Source: Acanthaster planci
Lineage: Eukaryota; Echinodermata; Asteroidea; Valvatida; Acanthasteridae
Assembly (NCBI RefSeq): GCF_001949145.1
Contig: NW_019091417.1
Span: forward strand, 1,244,275-1,308,274
Length of the DNA: 64,000 nt
Direction of reading: 5' to 3'
The notes under the pieces are model-generated. The model ran no database searches. It was given only the letters and a program-made list of their open reading frames with translations, and had not been told where the DNA came from. Shown piece after piece: positions 37,701-50,185 of the stretch; within the stretch, counting starts at the first letter, position 1; each line of letters opens with the position of its first letter. Made by a program: the position numbers and the translations under genes.

Positions 37701-40700
37701 ATGTTCGAGTATTCTCGCTTTGGGCTTGAAATATGTATATAAACAATCTTTTTAATACCGAATAGGCCTAAACCTCTATAGTGTTTTAGACTCAGTGTAT
37801 TTCGAATTAAATACGTAGAAAACGAGGTTTCGTAAAATATCATCACTCAATTTAATTCTAATTATTCTGTCACATGTCCGAAAAGAACTCTCAGTTATAT
37901 TGTTGGAAATAAAAATTAAGGAGGTATAACATAATTAATGTGTCATAAAGCATAGCATACTGGGAGCCAAGCCATCAGATGCATGTGGATGCAAAAAAAG
38001 GTTTCATATTCTGAAAATGATGTACCTAGGTAGGCTTCTATCGCTTCACTTCGCAAACAGATAGGGTAGATGTTTCGTTAGCCTTGACAACCTCGTGTTA
38101 GAGTAGATTGGCTGCGGTATATCGTTGGTAACCAATGGATGTGCTGCTCGTTTGGGCTTTATTAGTTGGAGACTATCTTCGTCGAATCACATAGGCGTCG
38201 AATGCTGCCATTCAGCCTCGCGTGTTCCCGCGGGTACCACTGCCACGCGCGTACTCCTGCTATATTTTTGTCTTCGCAATCTTCTACCGCCTCACCAAAT
38301 CCCTGAAATTTGGCACTTAAGGTGGTAACGTGATATCCGCTGGATCCAGACACCCCGTTTCAATTAATATTAAATAATTGGTCGGTAGCCACGAGGTGAT
38401 TCGGACGATCGTTCAATGATAATTGAGCAGTCTATTTTTTCGCATGCACTTCTAGATCGAGACGTCCCTGCATACTTAATGGAGCTATATTTCAGGAATG
38501 TTAAACATTTTCGGCAGGAAATCCAGAACCATTCTTTGTCAATATTGTCTTAATTATTCGTATTAACCCCTGGGTCTCTGGTGGGCTATTTTGAAGGTAA
38601 TGAACAGCTAACCGGCACGTTTTTTAACTCAAAAACAAACAGGCGCATATGGTTTTCGAAAGATTTACCGGTGTGTTTTCTGTGAAATTCAGGCGACAAA
38701 TGCACTATAACAATTTGATAAGTCACGAGCATGCTCTTTTTCTTAATGTATAAAAGCGGATAATTTACGGTGCTGTAGTATCTCAAAATCCTAAGCATCT
38801 TTCCTTGGTGTGTTTCTTCGAGCATAATGTCATTCACATGGGGTCCCGGGGCTCAGCCTGAATTTGCAACAAATAAGCGCCTAGAATTCCAAAGAATTGG
38901 CTGCAGTAGCTTTGCCTCCTGATCCCACAACTCCTAGAATTACATCTGTTCTCTATCGTAGCCCAGTCTTCTCGGATACCACTCATTTTGTAGTTCAAAA
39001 ACAGACCCTCACACCCAAATCTTCCTCCTTCACTGTTGTCAAAACTGCTCCGTGGTTATCTTGCCGAAACACCTGACCAGTGATTGCTGTGAACATCAAA
39101 TTCCTCTAAGTTACAGCATCATGGCGTTTCGTCAGCAGACACAAATAAAAACCACAACTCCACCCAAAAGTTGTTGCTGCCTAGTGAAAGAATGATTATG
39201 TAATATGTTAAATGAACGAAAGACTGGGTCTGGGTTGATGCAACTGAATCTTCTTGGACCAAACGTCTTGAAATTTACCTGTTCAAAGTAGGGTTTGTCG
39301 CGAAATCTCTGCAAGAAGCTGTGTTATATGGAGTCAGTTTCCAATCATGCGTACTATTAATATTAATGCAGAAAAACTAGAGAGATCAATGTTTACCTCT
39401 TTAGACCATTGGACTATCTGTAGTTCATTAAAGGCATCAACATCGAATGTAATGAATCTAGCAACCGCCCATTCTCAATGACTTATCACTATCCTTCATA
39501 CGATGAATAAAAGAAATGATTGACATTATAAACCCCAAAGAAATGTTTAGGTAAGATTCGTAATGTTTAGATAAGTTATAATACGGGTGTATCATAACTC
39601 GATGTTTTCTAGCTCGCCGTTGGAAATGCACGTCCTCGAGCCTTTTGCGCTGTAATGCTGTGTCGTCCCACCAAGAATAATTGATTGAAATAGAAATTGA
39701 AAAGAAATCCCAGGCAACTCCCCTCAGAGCAGCCGATAAAAGCAGCCATCGTATTGTATTGCAGAGCTAAGAATGCGAGCCAACAGAAAAGAGTGAATCG
39801 CTAGAGAGTGTTCACATGGAGGTAACAGCTGCAAGACCGTTCCAACCGCCCCGGGGCCGTTTATGTAGACGAATTCTCCTGCTCAAACTGATTTTTTTCT
39901 TATATACCCAAGAAGTAGGTCGGCACCTACCTTCATGGTTTCCACCTTCCTGTCACTGAAATGACAACTTCAATAATTACTTACAAATGTAAATTAAATA
40001 CATAGTTAGTGATGTTTTTCCCAAATTGTTACAAAAACCGATGAAAGAGAAGGATGTGTACATCTTTTTGGGATTGCGCTGAGGTTGTGATTTGGTATGC
40101 TTCCACTGAGAGACAGAATATTGTTTGATATATTAATCAATTTGGTGACAACAAAAGCCTAATTCGGCAGGGTATTTCAGCTTCTTTGCTACTAATCATT
40201 CTGTATACTGTGCTCCACTTAATATGATCAATCATTAAAATCCAATTTGTTTGAATAATAAATTTGAGTTGGGAACTTGACGTCAAAATGAGACGCCTCG
40301 AGAGCACGGGTTCTCTGTCACGATCGGCACGAAACGGAACCCCACATTGGCCAACTGAGAATTTCCAATTAATGTCTTGGTCTCAACTACAGGCACTGGA
40401 AACGGGTGAAGAGTGACAGTGTCAAGACTTTGTCATTTAGTGTGCGGACAATTGCCGAAGTAATCAATCATTGCCTATGCATCGGATTATTGACAAGAGG
40501 CTCTGGCAACACCCTTCAGCTTCTGTCTTCTGAAGCTTCATAAGCCGAGACAGAAGTGGTGGCAACATTCACCTGATGCCGGATCTATTCCAAGATTACT
40601 GTCTGATATCATCTAACGCTTTCATCTGTGCTTTACATCTTGGGTTTGAAATCATGAACCTTTGCCTCCTCAAAAGCGTCTGTTTCCCAGTCTTCCCACT

Positions 40701-42706
40701 TTCTTCAAATGGAAACAGCCTTTTGAAGTTCAGTAAAAATCCTTTTGTAGGCGTTATACCTAATGTAGACGTGATGTAAGATCCAGCCTTCTGATAGTGT
40801 TACTGTTCTTATTATATATTGTTGTCAGTTACGTTTTCTGGCATTGGACGTGCGCAACACGGCCAAGCGGGCCTTATTTCCAGGGAACAGAATTTCAGAA
40901 TGAACTGGCATCTTCAGGTCTGTCCCAACATTTGGTGTCCTTCGTCTTTCTCTTTTTCCCCCTTTTATTTTTTTTCCGCTCAAAATCAAGCTGAGTGTTG
41001 ATTCTAATGCGGCACTTGGGGAAACTGCGTCGTTTTCCTCTTTGCGTGTCCCTGCGTACAGCCCACCTCGTTGCCGCTTGACCCTCTTTTGCCTCGTGCA
41101 TATCCGCTGCTCGAGAGCCTTCCGGTTCCTCGCCAGTGACGTCCCCAATCTCGATCGAGGACAAAAATTGAACTGCTATGGGCGCCCGGGGCCCGAACCA
41201 AGGATTTTGGTCTGTGTATTATTTTGTTTTGGGCTTATTTACCTGAGACGAGTGTTTGCCTGAATGAGGGATATATTTTACTTGGAGGAAATCCCGGAGG
41301 AACCTGCCTAACATCATTATTTGACGTAAACCTGCACTGTCATTTATAAGTGTAACTTTGCTGTTAAATATAAAAAAACGCATGCTCATTGCATATTCTG
41401 AATTATGTTACCATTATAGCTAATGCCGTCTAGGGGTGTCATCAGTTGAGAATTAATTACAATAATCTTACTGCATTCTGTGATATACTCAGTGCATCTG
41501 TTTATCAAATTGATGACAGTGTATAGTTAATAACTAATAAACAATGAGACGCGGCATAGAGTTCACGGCTGCACGAGTTAAGTACCGCCAGGTTTCGCTC
41601 GCCGAAGGTATTCAGTCTTGCCCAAGGCTTCTAGTGAGCGTATGGTCATTTTGGCTCGTCATGATGACGTAGGGGGAAGAACAAAGAGTGTCTAGACCGG
41701 AAACTCAGAAAAGGAATACCTGAATTCGGAAAAGTTAACGTAAGAAAAGTTTATTTTATAAAGTCATCATTTCAAGGCTTAAATTCCGTTTCACTCCTTC
41801 AAAAATACCCATATCAGAGCCCTTCAAGGGGCAACCAGAGTATATGTATTCATCGTGACGCACATCAAACACTTCTTTTATTCCTACCGTCCTCTCCATT
41901 TTTTATCCCCGGCTGACCGAAACTCCATTAATTTCCCGACTTTCTTCCTCCTAGAGATTGTATCATCTTTCCCCGGAGACAGTCGCTGGGACTTCATCAA
42001 TCATTGATCATATTCATTTGCCGATACCCGGCTCTTCATCGAGTTCCGAACTATAATGTAAATGTATGTGCACTGTACTAGTAGGAAGGCATGCGTTGCT
42101 GCGGCAAGAACTCGATTTGACCCTGATTTTTTCTTCTGCGACCCTGCATTTCTTTCGGCCCACTGCATCTTCGGCGGTTTACCAAACCCCGTAAAGGTTG
42201 AGAATTATGTTGATGGGTACCAGTGTTCATTACGATTTGACCTTGAACTTGAATAGTCTGATCGCTGTATCTAGTAAGGCCGGCAGTTGTTTCCGCTATT
42301 TGCATCGCTGCAAGCTGTAGTCATTATGCATCCCCTTGCCACTCTGTCTTCAAACATTTTTTGTGATGCAGAATATCAGAATCGTGCCAAAAAACAGAGA
42401 AACCAAAGGGCTGGATGTGAATATTTATTAGTCAAATTAGTAAGCAAAAGCAAGCAAATCAGACTGATCGAAGGTCAATCTTACGCGTAATGTTTAATTA
42501 TTCATAGATGGACGAATTTGTGAAGACGTTAGCTCTGAATCACATGAAGACACTAAAAAAATCACTAAAATAAATGATATCTAGACAGATTTTGACCGAA
42601 TCGCCTATACATGCAAACACTGCAAATAATGGTCAATTTGGAATTTTGCCCCCTTCATAAAACAGTCAAATTATTGGGGAGGCCTTTTGCACCACTGTAT
42701 CCTGTC
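34769..42706. other. No supported gene; minor repeats
   Basis: About 8 kb without a recognisable gene. A doubled AACTAAAACATTAT lies at about 35492-35524. A perfect 16-base palindrome (CATTTATCGATAAATG) at 35881-35896 is within chance expectation. A short CA tract lies near 37286. A GC-richer section at 40840-41220 has overlapping open frames on both strands (up to 107 codons, minus), none recognisable. Confidence 0.45.
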
Positions 42707-42792
42707 ACCCCACCCACCCGCCCAACCCCGCTACCCCCCAACCCCACTACCCCCAACCCCGCTACCCCCAACCCCACTACCCCCAACCCACC
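42707..42792. repeat. C-rich 15-bp minisatellite
   Basis: Perfect 15-bp units CCCCAACCCCACTAC or CCCCAACCCCGCTAC occupy 42736-42750, 42751-42765 and 42766-42780, alternating A and G at position 11. Partial units and CCACCC-rich sequence lie on both sides. The minus strand carries many runs of four G (GGGGTTGGGG), which satisfies the usual G-quadruplex rule. The three-frame Pro/Thr-rich translations are a consequence of the repeat. Confidence 0.9.
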
Positions 42793-44647
42793 ACCTTTGC
42801 AAACGAGTAGTAATATGCTCCACAGTTACCCTCGGGGTAAAGAAATCATCACTTCATGTTGTAGTCTGGAGTGTACAGTGCGAAATGAGCCCCCTTCGTC
42901 AGTGCTGTATATTCTCTATGAGTCAGGGTATATTAAATAAACCGTAAACTCTGAATAGAAGATTTCTGGTTGCTTGGCAACAGGGCATCATCCAAGCCAC
43001 TATTTTCCAGAAATTTTACTGAGAGAGAGCTAAGAGTAACCGTAATTGATACAAACATTAAGTAGCCACGTTCTAAGCAGAAATGATAATCTCGCTTTTA
43101 ACTGAAACGGAGTTTTTCATCATCTGAGAATTTGGCGTTATTCCAAACTGTATTGGCGGTTTGCAAATCATGAACGCGACAAAGCAAACGGGAGAGCTGA
43201 CGTTCATAAATGTTTAATGCATCATGTATTGTAAATGTGCATGTAATATTGGGTGTTTAGGTGACTGATTTTTAGGCGTGCATAAATCTTGGTAAAATAA
43301 AATTGATTTGTCCAACGAGCTTTGCGGTCGCTAAATGTGATGTTTTATTCTCCAGATGCAGAGACTTGATAATGAGCGGCATTGGGCTTTTACACTGGGG
43401 ACGCCATGTTAACAACCAACTTATTATTGTTGTTGCTATGCCAACGCCATGGCAACTTAACGGCCACCACCACGCGACGTGCCTTGATATTTGAGGCATC
43501 GATTGATTGCTTCCCTGCGTCGTGAAATGATCAATTAACTGTTGGTAATCGACTTGGGTTGGAATATTTTTGGAATGACGAATTCTTTGCGGTGTACGTA
43601 GGAGTCGATCCACATAAAAAGTGATATTGGTTATTGGCTTTTCCTTTATTGAAATCAAATTACTATGCACGCATCAAAAAAATGCCAGTTAGGAGTGTGT
43701 ATTTTGTACATTTGCTTGTTAAACGGACGTGTTAATGGATTGTACGAAATAACTTCACAAGTTTTGGGCGTTTAAATATTGGATTCTCATTGTAGTTCCC
43801 GTTCTAGTTGATCTGAAAAATATACCAGGCAGGTTTTTTATGAACCGTTGAACTCGTGTAAATTATGAATGTCGAACTCGGTAATTTCGAAGGATGTTTC
43901 TAAACCACGAGGTGATGGAGCAGATTAGTCCCTTTCATCAGAGACTGATCATGCGAGTCGAGATCATTAAATCGAGTATCCCAGGGACCAGTGTGCAATG
44001 AATTTCAAAAGGTCAGGCTATTCTTAACAGAACAGTCATTAATTTTTATTAGCGTCCACTCTTTGTGATGGATATGAAGTTGCGTGCGGGATTACTGGCG
44101 ATGTTCTTTATGCAAATAGAGACAAATCTGAACCGACAGCAAAGGCATATTTGCTTTATAAGAAGTTCGCTTTGATGAACTTATTACATCAAGTCACACC
44201 GTGTTATTTACCTTTTTGACAAATGTTTAAACTGAGGGAAATCTGTACAAAATATTGTGGACCTAAAACTACTTGAATTTTACACATCCGAATGTTCTGT
44301 GGAAAACCACACCTGGTTGGTAAAATTACTCATTAAAGTTTTCCACACCAAAATGTCGTTTTGGTTTAAACATTTCTGGTTGTGTTGAAGGTTTTTTGTT
44401 CTAAGTGACATCGACCGAAGTTCTTTCGTCTTGCTAATGTATCCCAGGATTTTCTCGGAAATAATCCACTCATTTTATGCTGCCTTAGCATCGAACGGCA
44501 TGAGAAAAGTTATCAACCTACGAGCGTAGTTTTTACATAGAAGTCCCATTGATTCACACGTACCTTGCCATTGGATCAAACAATTCGTCTCTTTCTACAT
44601 GCGACGCATTGTCGTCTGACAAGAACAAAGGTCAAGTGTTGTAATGA
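42793..44647. other. No supported gene
   Basis: AT-rich. The minus-strand frame 43272-43670 (132 codons) has no recognisable domain and is of chance-like length. No repeats noted. Confidence 0.5.
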
Positions 44648-44812
44648 GCCTCGAGCTGGACCAAAAGAGGGAGCAATTTTCTTAGCAACGGAGGCTCCTT
44701 TGGTCGGAACTGAACTTCGCCGGAACGCGTTACAGTTGCGTCGCTACCAACAAAATAAATACTCCCGCCCATATGGCTCTTTTGAACTGATGAGGGAGTG
44801 CTTCTGCTCTAG
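44648..44812 (+). repeat. Dispersed repeat, copy B
   Basis: Second copy of the repeat described at 21563-21747, in the same orientation, with the 22-base identity at 44683-44704, TCGCTACCAAC at 44741-44751 and TGGCTCTTTT at 44774-44783. It lacks about 20 bases present in copy A. The flanks outside the aligned part differ, so this is a dispersed insertion and not a large segmental duplication. A 116-codon open frame (44565-44915) spans it and is not recognisable. Confidence 0.85.
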
Positions 44813-47800
44813 GTTTATAACCCTGAGGATTATGATGTCGAATTATTCCAGATATATTGGCCGTCAGACATCAGCTATTTGGATGCGCTTCACTATAATA
44901 ATGCAATTTACATAGTTATAATTTTGACTCTTTTAAAGTGTGGTTGTTGGTATGTCCTCAAGCCCCTTTAAAGACCTTTTTCAAGCCAACTAGTTTGAGT
45001 TGCCTCCCACACCTTTGACAATCCAAGTCAAACGAGCAGTGCTAATGGGATGAATGCCTTCGAGCGTGAATTTCTTGCGAGAGCAAGAAATGCCGTGGAA
45101 GAGTAAGGGTGCCGCCGTTCCGTTTTATTTTTTTCTCCAGCCCGAGATAGTTAATCTTAGACAATGTCTGGAGACCTTTTGAACTCATTGTGCGCTCTCT
45201 CGCAAATAAATTGGGCCGCTTGTCAAGTTTCTAGGAGATAAGATCTGTCTGGCAACGCGAGTTATTAATTATGGACGACTTTCATTAGTGTGAGGACAGC
45301 GCGGGGTTAATGTGTAATTTCGTTTTGAGACTGGGCGTTGCGTGCAGTACTGGCTTTCAATTTAATAATTTGTTTCGTTAAAACTGGGCCTTGCCTTCAT
45401 TTTCCAGGAAGCTAGTTGCGGCAGTGAATGAGCTGATGATGTGAAGCCCAAGGGACGAGCCTGTGAAGGAACAGGTGTTAGAGAAAACATACGTCATGGG
45501 CCCCACATTTGCGTGCTTTGTAGCAATACGCTGAATGAAGTTTCGCGGAATGGCCATGGGAATGCATACACGTCTATTAGTATCCTCATGACTGGCCTAT
45601 GGCTTGTAGCGAGAACGGGAGGCCCTTGATATCTCTTCTAAAGGCCTTGGACAGAAGATAATAAAGGAAATGGAGTTTGGGAGGGGGCTGGATCACCGGA
45701 GAGAAATGCATTCATACACCAACCTGGATAGGATTTGAATCTTGGTCGTTGTATGGAAGGGTAGGTAGGGCATCATTCATTTGTAGGAACCTTACACTTA
45801 ACTAGGGTGTTGAGAATAAATTAAACACAAGGCCCAATGTATTTCGTCCAATTTTTCAATTATCACAGTGGTTTTAGAGCCGTATTTAATTCAGGTTTAA
45901 TGACTTTCGTCCAAGCTCGGATTGACTGTCAGTCATCGATTAGGCTTAGGTGCATTTTGAAGTTCATATTAACAAAAAAAAATTTTAAATTACAGAATTC
46001 TACTAAGGATTTTAATTTCCCTCCTTTTCTTTATGAAGTTCTTTTCAAGTTGCATTGTCGTTGGCCCTTCTAGTTTAGACTACAAGTAGACACAAAGTAT
46101 TGTAAAAGTTGCCCGTTAGGACAAAATCTTGAGCTGTCGCGCGCCACACCCTAAAAATGTAAGGGACTGATATTTTGCCAGAGTCTGGGTGCAATACTGC
46201 CCGTACTTCTCGGCGGGGACGTTTTAGTAGGTCGTAAAAATTTATCCAACTACATAGTGACTGTACCAACACTGAAATACTTTCGTAACAATCCGTTACA
46301 AGTAGTAATGTCCAAACTTTTTTTTGGCATTGTACGAACATGTTTTCTTCTTAACCTTAGACGTACGCAACGGAGAAAGATTCGGTATAATTTTAATTGA
46401 CCTTTCGGTAGCAGCTAAGAGTTTTAAAAGCCTTCAGGACTAAAAGCTTGATCCGTGTGCGCATATCTTAATTACAGTTTTATTTCAAAAGATTAGAGAA
46501 GCTTCATGTGCCCCCCCCCCCAAGTCTGCAGGACTGTACCATTACACCGCCTATCATCCCACGAGGGAATTGGACGCGTGGGCATGGAATTACTCATTTG
46601 TCTTCCTTGGGTACGTAATTCAAAATAGGATTTTCATGAATGATTAAGGCTGTTATGAAAGGATTTAATAAGACATGATAATCCTTGGTGACTTGTAAAA
46701 AATTTTCATCAGACCCTGGTGTTGTTTGGCATGATAGGACTGCAAAACTGTCTGTGGACATGGCAATAGACAGTGGCCTCATAACTGTTGGTAGGCCCGT
46801 ATTACAAATGGTCGCTTTTTCCTTGTCCTGAATGTTCAAATGCAAAAGACTAGAGAAAATTTGGTTACCTTAAACACTTTTTCATGGCGTCACTAAGTTT
46901 AAGCAAATCTTTCCTCCAAGGTCTACATGCCTTTGGATGTGCTTACTGCTTACGGTCTCCATGAAATACATGGAGCCTCTGTAAGCGTGAAATCGTGTGC
47001 TTGGCAGTGCAGTCAAATTAGGCCCTGCTTCCAAGTCATTATTGTTGAACCTAAGGCATGTGAGGCAACGACTGGGGTAAAGCTTTCTGTTTTGGGCTAG
47101 ATCTAGGAAAACTGAAAACAGAAAAAAATGGACGCTGCTCAAGGCTTGACGTTCAGCTGCCTCCACTGTGACATCCGGGTCAGTGCGACTTGAAAGGAGG
47201 CACACTGTACGGTAATTGTAGACGATGTACCCACAGTGGCTTGTCTCAACATGAATGTATGATAACACTGGACATCTTCCAGAATGAGCCGGACAGCTGC
47301 ACCGCTGGTGCTGTCTTCAATTGCGAGGTTGCCTGTCGTAATATCGGAAATAAATTACTTTAATCTAGTGGACGTTTTCCTCGTTTATGCCCAGGCTGAT
47401 TTGGCCTGCAGCTGATGGGTAATGAAGTCCCTCTACATAATGTTAAAGACTATAAAGGGTTTTAGTTGAGTCTCAGTTTGTTAATTGCATTAATTGAACT
47501 TTCTATCTCTGGAATTGCTTCTTATTTCTGTTAATAAAAATTAAGTTTTTTCCCCTCTATTTGCTCCAGTAAGGTACGTTTCGGTTGTTCTTTAAGGATT
47601 TGTCTTATTCACGTTCTTATTCAACCCTGTCTTTAATGCATAAAGTGCAGATGACCACTTTTGTAGAAGTACGCCCTTCAAAACATCAGTCTTAATAAAT
47701 GCCATCCAGTTCAGGCACAACATGATACAAAGAGGCTGGGCTAAGACCAAACCAATCAAGTAAGCACCGCCCACCTTGCATGCACGTGAGCAATCAACAC

Positions 47801-49000
47801 TCCACTCTTCTCTAATGCCGTCCTGCAAGCTCATTTGTCGGACTTTTACGCATGCGTGTTGGCCATAAATCAAAGCTGTGATTGGTCAGAACACGTTGGT
47901 GCGTGCTTGATTTGTAAATGAGCGTGGGCTAAATTGCACTTCACCTCTCGCATTTTAGATAGAAACAGCTCTTGAGTAGTCCGCCTGTGCGTGCGTAAAA
48001 CAGTGCACGCGCGCGTTTTGGCGTCTCAAGCGTCAAGTTATCCCTGCTTAGTTACAGAGCTCCCTCTCTCGGATACATCCGCTATATACTGTCTTTTACA
48101 TCCACCCCCCCCCCCACTGGTTACAAACGGAGAGACCTGAGCGACACTCCAATTTCCAGCGCCTTTGTCATTACCTTACCTATAAACGCAAATAGCCGTC
48201 CGGAAGTCTTAATTACGGCTGCAGAATAACACATGCGCTTATGGAAGACGCAGGAGAACGGTTGTAGTAACAACTTTGGACACTGACCAATTCTTGACCT
48301 TTTTTGTACCAAACAGTGGATGAGACTGCCAAGCTTTTCTTGATTGGAGTTGTGAGAACTATGTTAATACACATTATTTCGGTCACCTTTTTGACCATGA
48401 GGCTAGAACCTATTATCCATCAGACATCACAGGCCACATCATTTCCTGCTGTAATCTCATCATTTGACGTCTTTAATGCCTGTAATCACACGCGCACGAA
48501 AATTGAATTGACCTTGTTTATCACCAAACTGATCGTTATTATAATCTTTGTCTCGCAGCTTGTTAATATAATCTTTGCCTCACAGCCGCCGGCAGGCCGA
48601 AGTCTGAAGCAAATTATTATGTCTGGTCAAGCGAGAGTATGGTTATCTTCAGTAAAGACGATATCAAGTCGAGAATGGGAATGAGTAAAATTAAGCCTGT
48701 TTGCAACACAAAGATTTGGCCTAATTATACCGAAGTTGTCAGGGTGGAAAGGCTGCCTGAATAGCCAAAAAATGGTAAGAAAAACTGTGTTAGCAGGAGA
48801 TATGCACTGCCGCTTTTTTCTTGTACGAAGCGTCACCCGCTCCTTGGACAAGTACGCCCTCATCAGCGACAAATAAAAAAGTCTTGCACGCCCACTAGAT
48901 ATTCCCCAGATTTGCAAACTACCCATGCATGGTCCGTATATATGGATTATGCGTGTGCATACATTAAGTCGTTACAAGTAAATTTCATAGGTCCATGTAA
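44813..49000. other. No supported gene; homopolymer C runs
   Basis: Runs of C occur at 46511-46522 (12) and 48105-48115 (11). A possible, very degenerate tRNA-SINE head at 45689-45741 is given as a finding only. Open frames reach 128 codons with no recognisable domain. Confidence 0.45.
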
Positions 49001-49121
49001 TGATGACGTCACGCTGTGCTCACGCTCTTTGATGGATCTTAGAATCCCTGCTCCTTACTTGAGTACAATCGGGTAAACATAAACACGTGTAAACAAAGTG
49101 TGACGTCATCAGTAAACAGGC
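48991..49121. repeat. Inverted repeat with TGATGACGTCAC arms
   Basis: TGATGACGTCAC at 49001-49012 is the exact reverse complement of GTGACGTCATCA at 49100-49111. Weaker pairing extends both ways: outward CATGTAA with GTAAACAGG, inward GCTGTG with AAAGTG. Each arm contains a full CRE-type TGACGTCA site. It may be a small degraded foldback element of about 130 bp or a paired regulatory site. Confidence 0.5.
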
Positions 49122-49283
49122 CTATTGGCTTCAGTTGATTACAGAATTGATCTGATTGTTTGCCGATGCAATGACCTGTGGAAATAAGCCTTTTGTGACT
49201 TAAATTTGAATAAAATCTGGTAGACTGAGTTTTTTTAAGTTCACGTAAACAAAACAATTTGAATTCACCATACTATAGACAGC

Positions 49284-49443
49284 GTTGATATACCTCGTGA
49301 TTCGGGCGTTTGCTGAGTTACATAAGAGACGCCTAGCATCAGTACACTGTTTTCAATGGGTGAGAATGGCACAAAGGAACCAGCCCATTCCAGAGATGGT
49401 GGGCGCTATGCAAAAGCTTGCCCGAATCACGAGCTATAGCAAC
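49284..49443. mobile_element. Short foldback element, about 160 bp
   Basis: Terminal arms GTTGATATACCTCGTGATTC... (49284-49307) and its near reverse complement (49420-49443) match at 22 of 24 positions, with a perfect 14-base core CTCGTGATTCGGGC / GCCCGAATCACGAG. The 112-bp centre is unpaired. A 73-codon open frame crosses it and is not recognised. Length, arms and lack of coding sequence fit a MITE. No clear target-site duplication is evident. Confidence 0.65.
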
Positions 49444-49645
49444 TGTGTCTTTAGTCTGGGGAATTCAAATTGTTATTTTTGTGTGCAATTAGATAACTCA
49501 GGGTAAAAAAAATTTATTCAAATTTAACGCGCAAGCTTGGAATGGTTCGTCTTACATCAGAGGCTTTAAATTGGTGAGATAAAGTATTCATCAACCCAAG
49601 TAGGGCAAAGCTTGATCACCGTTTTCCATTGTTGTAACATATACA

Positions 49646-50185
49646 TTAGATTCTGAATGCATACCCAAGGATTTTAACTTTTTCGATTATATTTATTAAA
49701 TTTGGACACGAGCCAACCAGAAACACTGACATTGTCCTTTGAAACAGCAGTTCCTTTGTCGTTACGAATGCTTGATGTGTTAAAAAACGGGCAGGACAAG
49801 CACGAGAATGAAAGTCTTTTTTCTTTTCAATTTTCTTGTCAAGTTTTGTTTTCGAGCCCTGAAACAAACGTATTTTGGCGTGTGTTCCGAGCATTAGGCT
49901 GCCCTGTGAAGGTTTATAAACTGAATTGAACTCTATTGAGTGGAAAGAAAAGCAGAGCTGACTGCGTGCCGATGTCTGCGTATCTGGCCTCTCGTCTGAC
50001 AATTCAGTAAACAGACATCGTGACATTGGGCGAGGCTCAAGTATTGTAATTATTTGCCTCTGCCCCATCCCTAGACCTGGCCACATCCCCTGTCCTGCAG
50101 AGCCTCGCACAAAGCCTGGCACTATGTTTGCTCTCCGCCGACCGTACACACACAGACCGAGACGAGGCATTTTGATTAGACCCAA
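49646..50185 (-). other. Longest open frame in the window (179 codons), unrecognised
   Basis: This minus-strand frame from an ATG at 50185 is the longest in the window. Its N-terminal half is Gly/Arg/Met-rich and lies in a GC-richer stretch (about 49930-50200). The middle has a lysine-rich run (KLDKKIEKKKDF). I recognise no domain, signal peptide or membrane segment. My rough estimate for random DNA of this composition is that an open run this long is expected about 0.1-0.2 times per 64 kb, so it is only mildly unusual. It could be chance, a relic, or part of an exon. Confidence 0.12.

Noticed and set aside
42736-42790. CCCCAA-rich array considered as telomeric repeat
   Set aside because: The unit is 15 bp and contains CTAC. 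It is internal, short, and not an animal telomere repeat.
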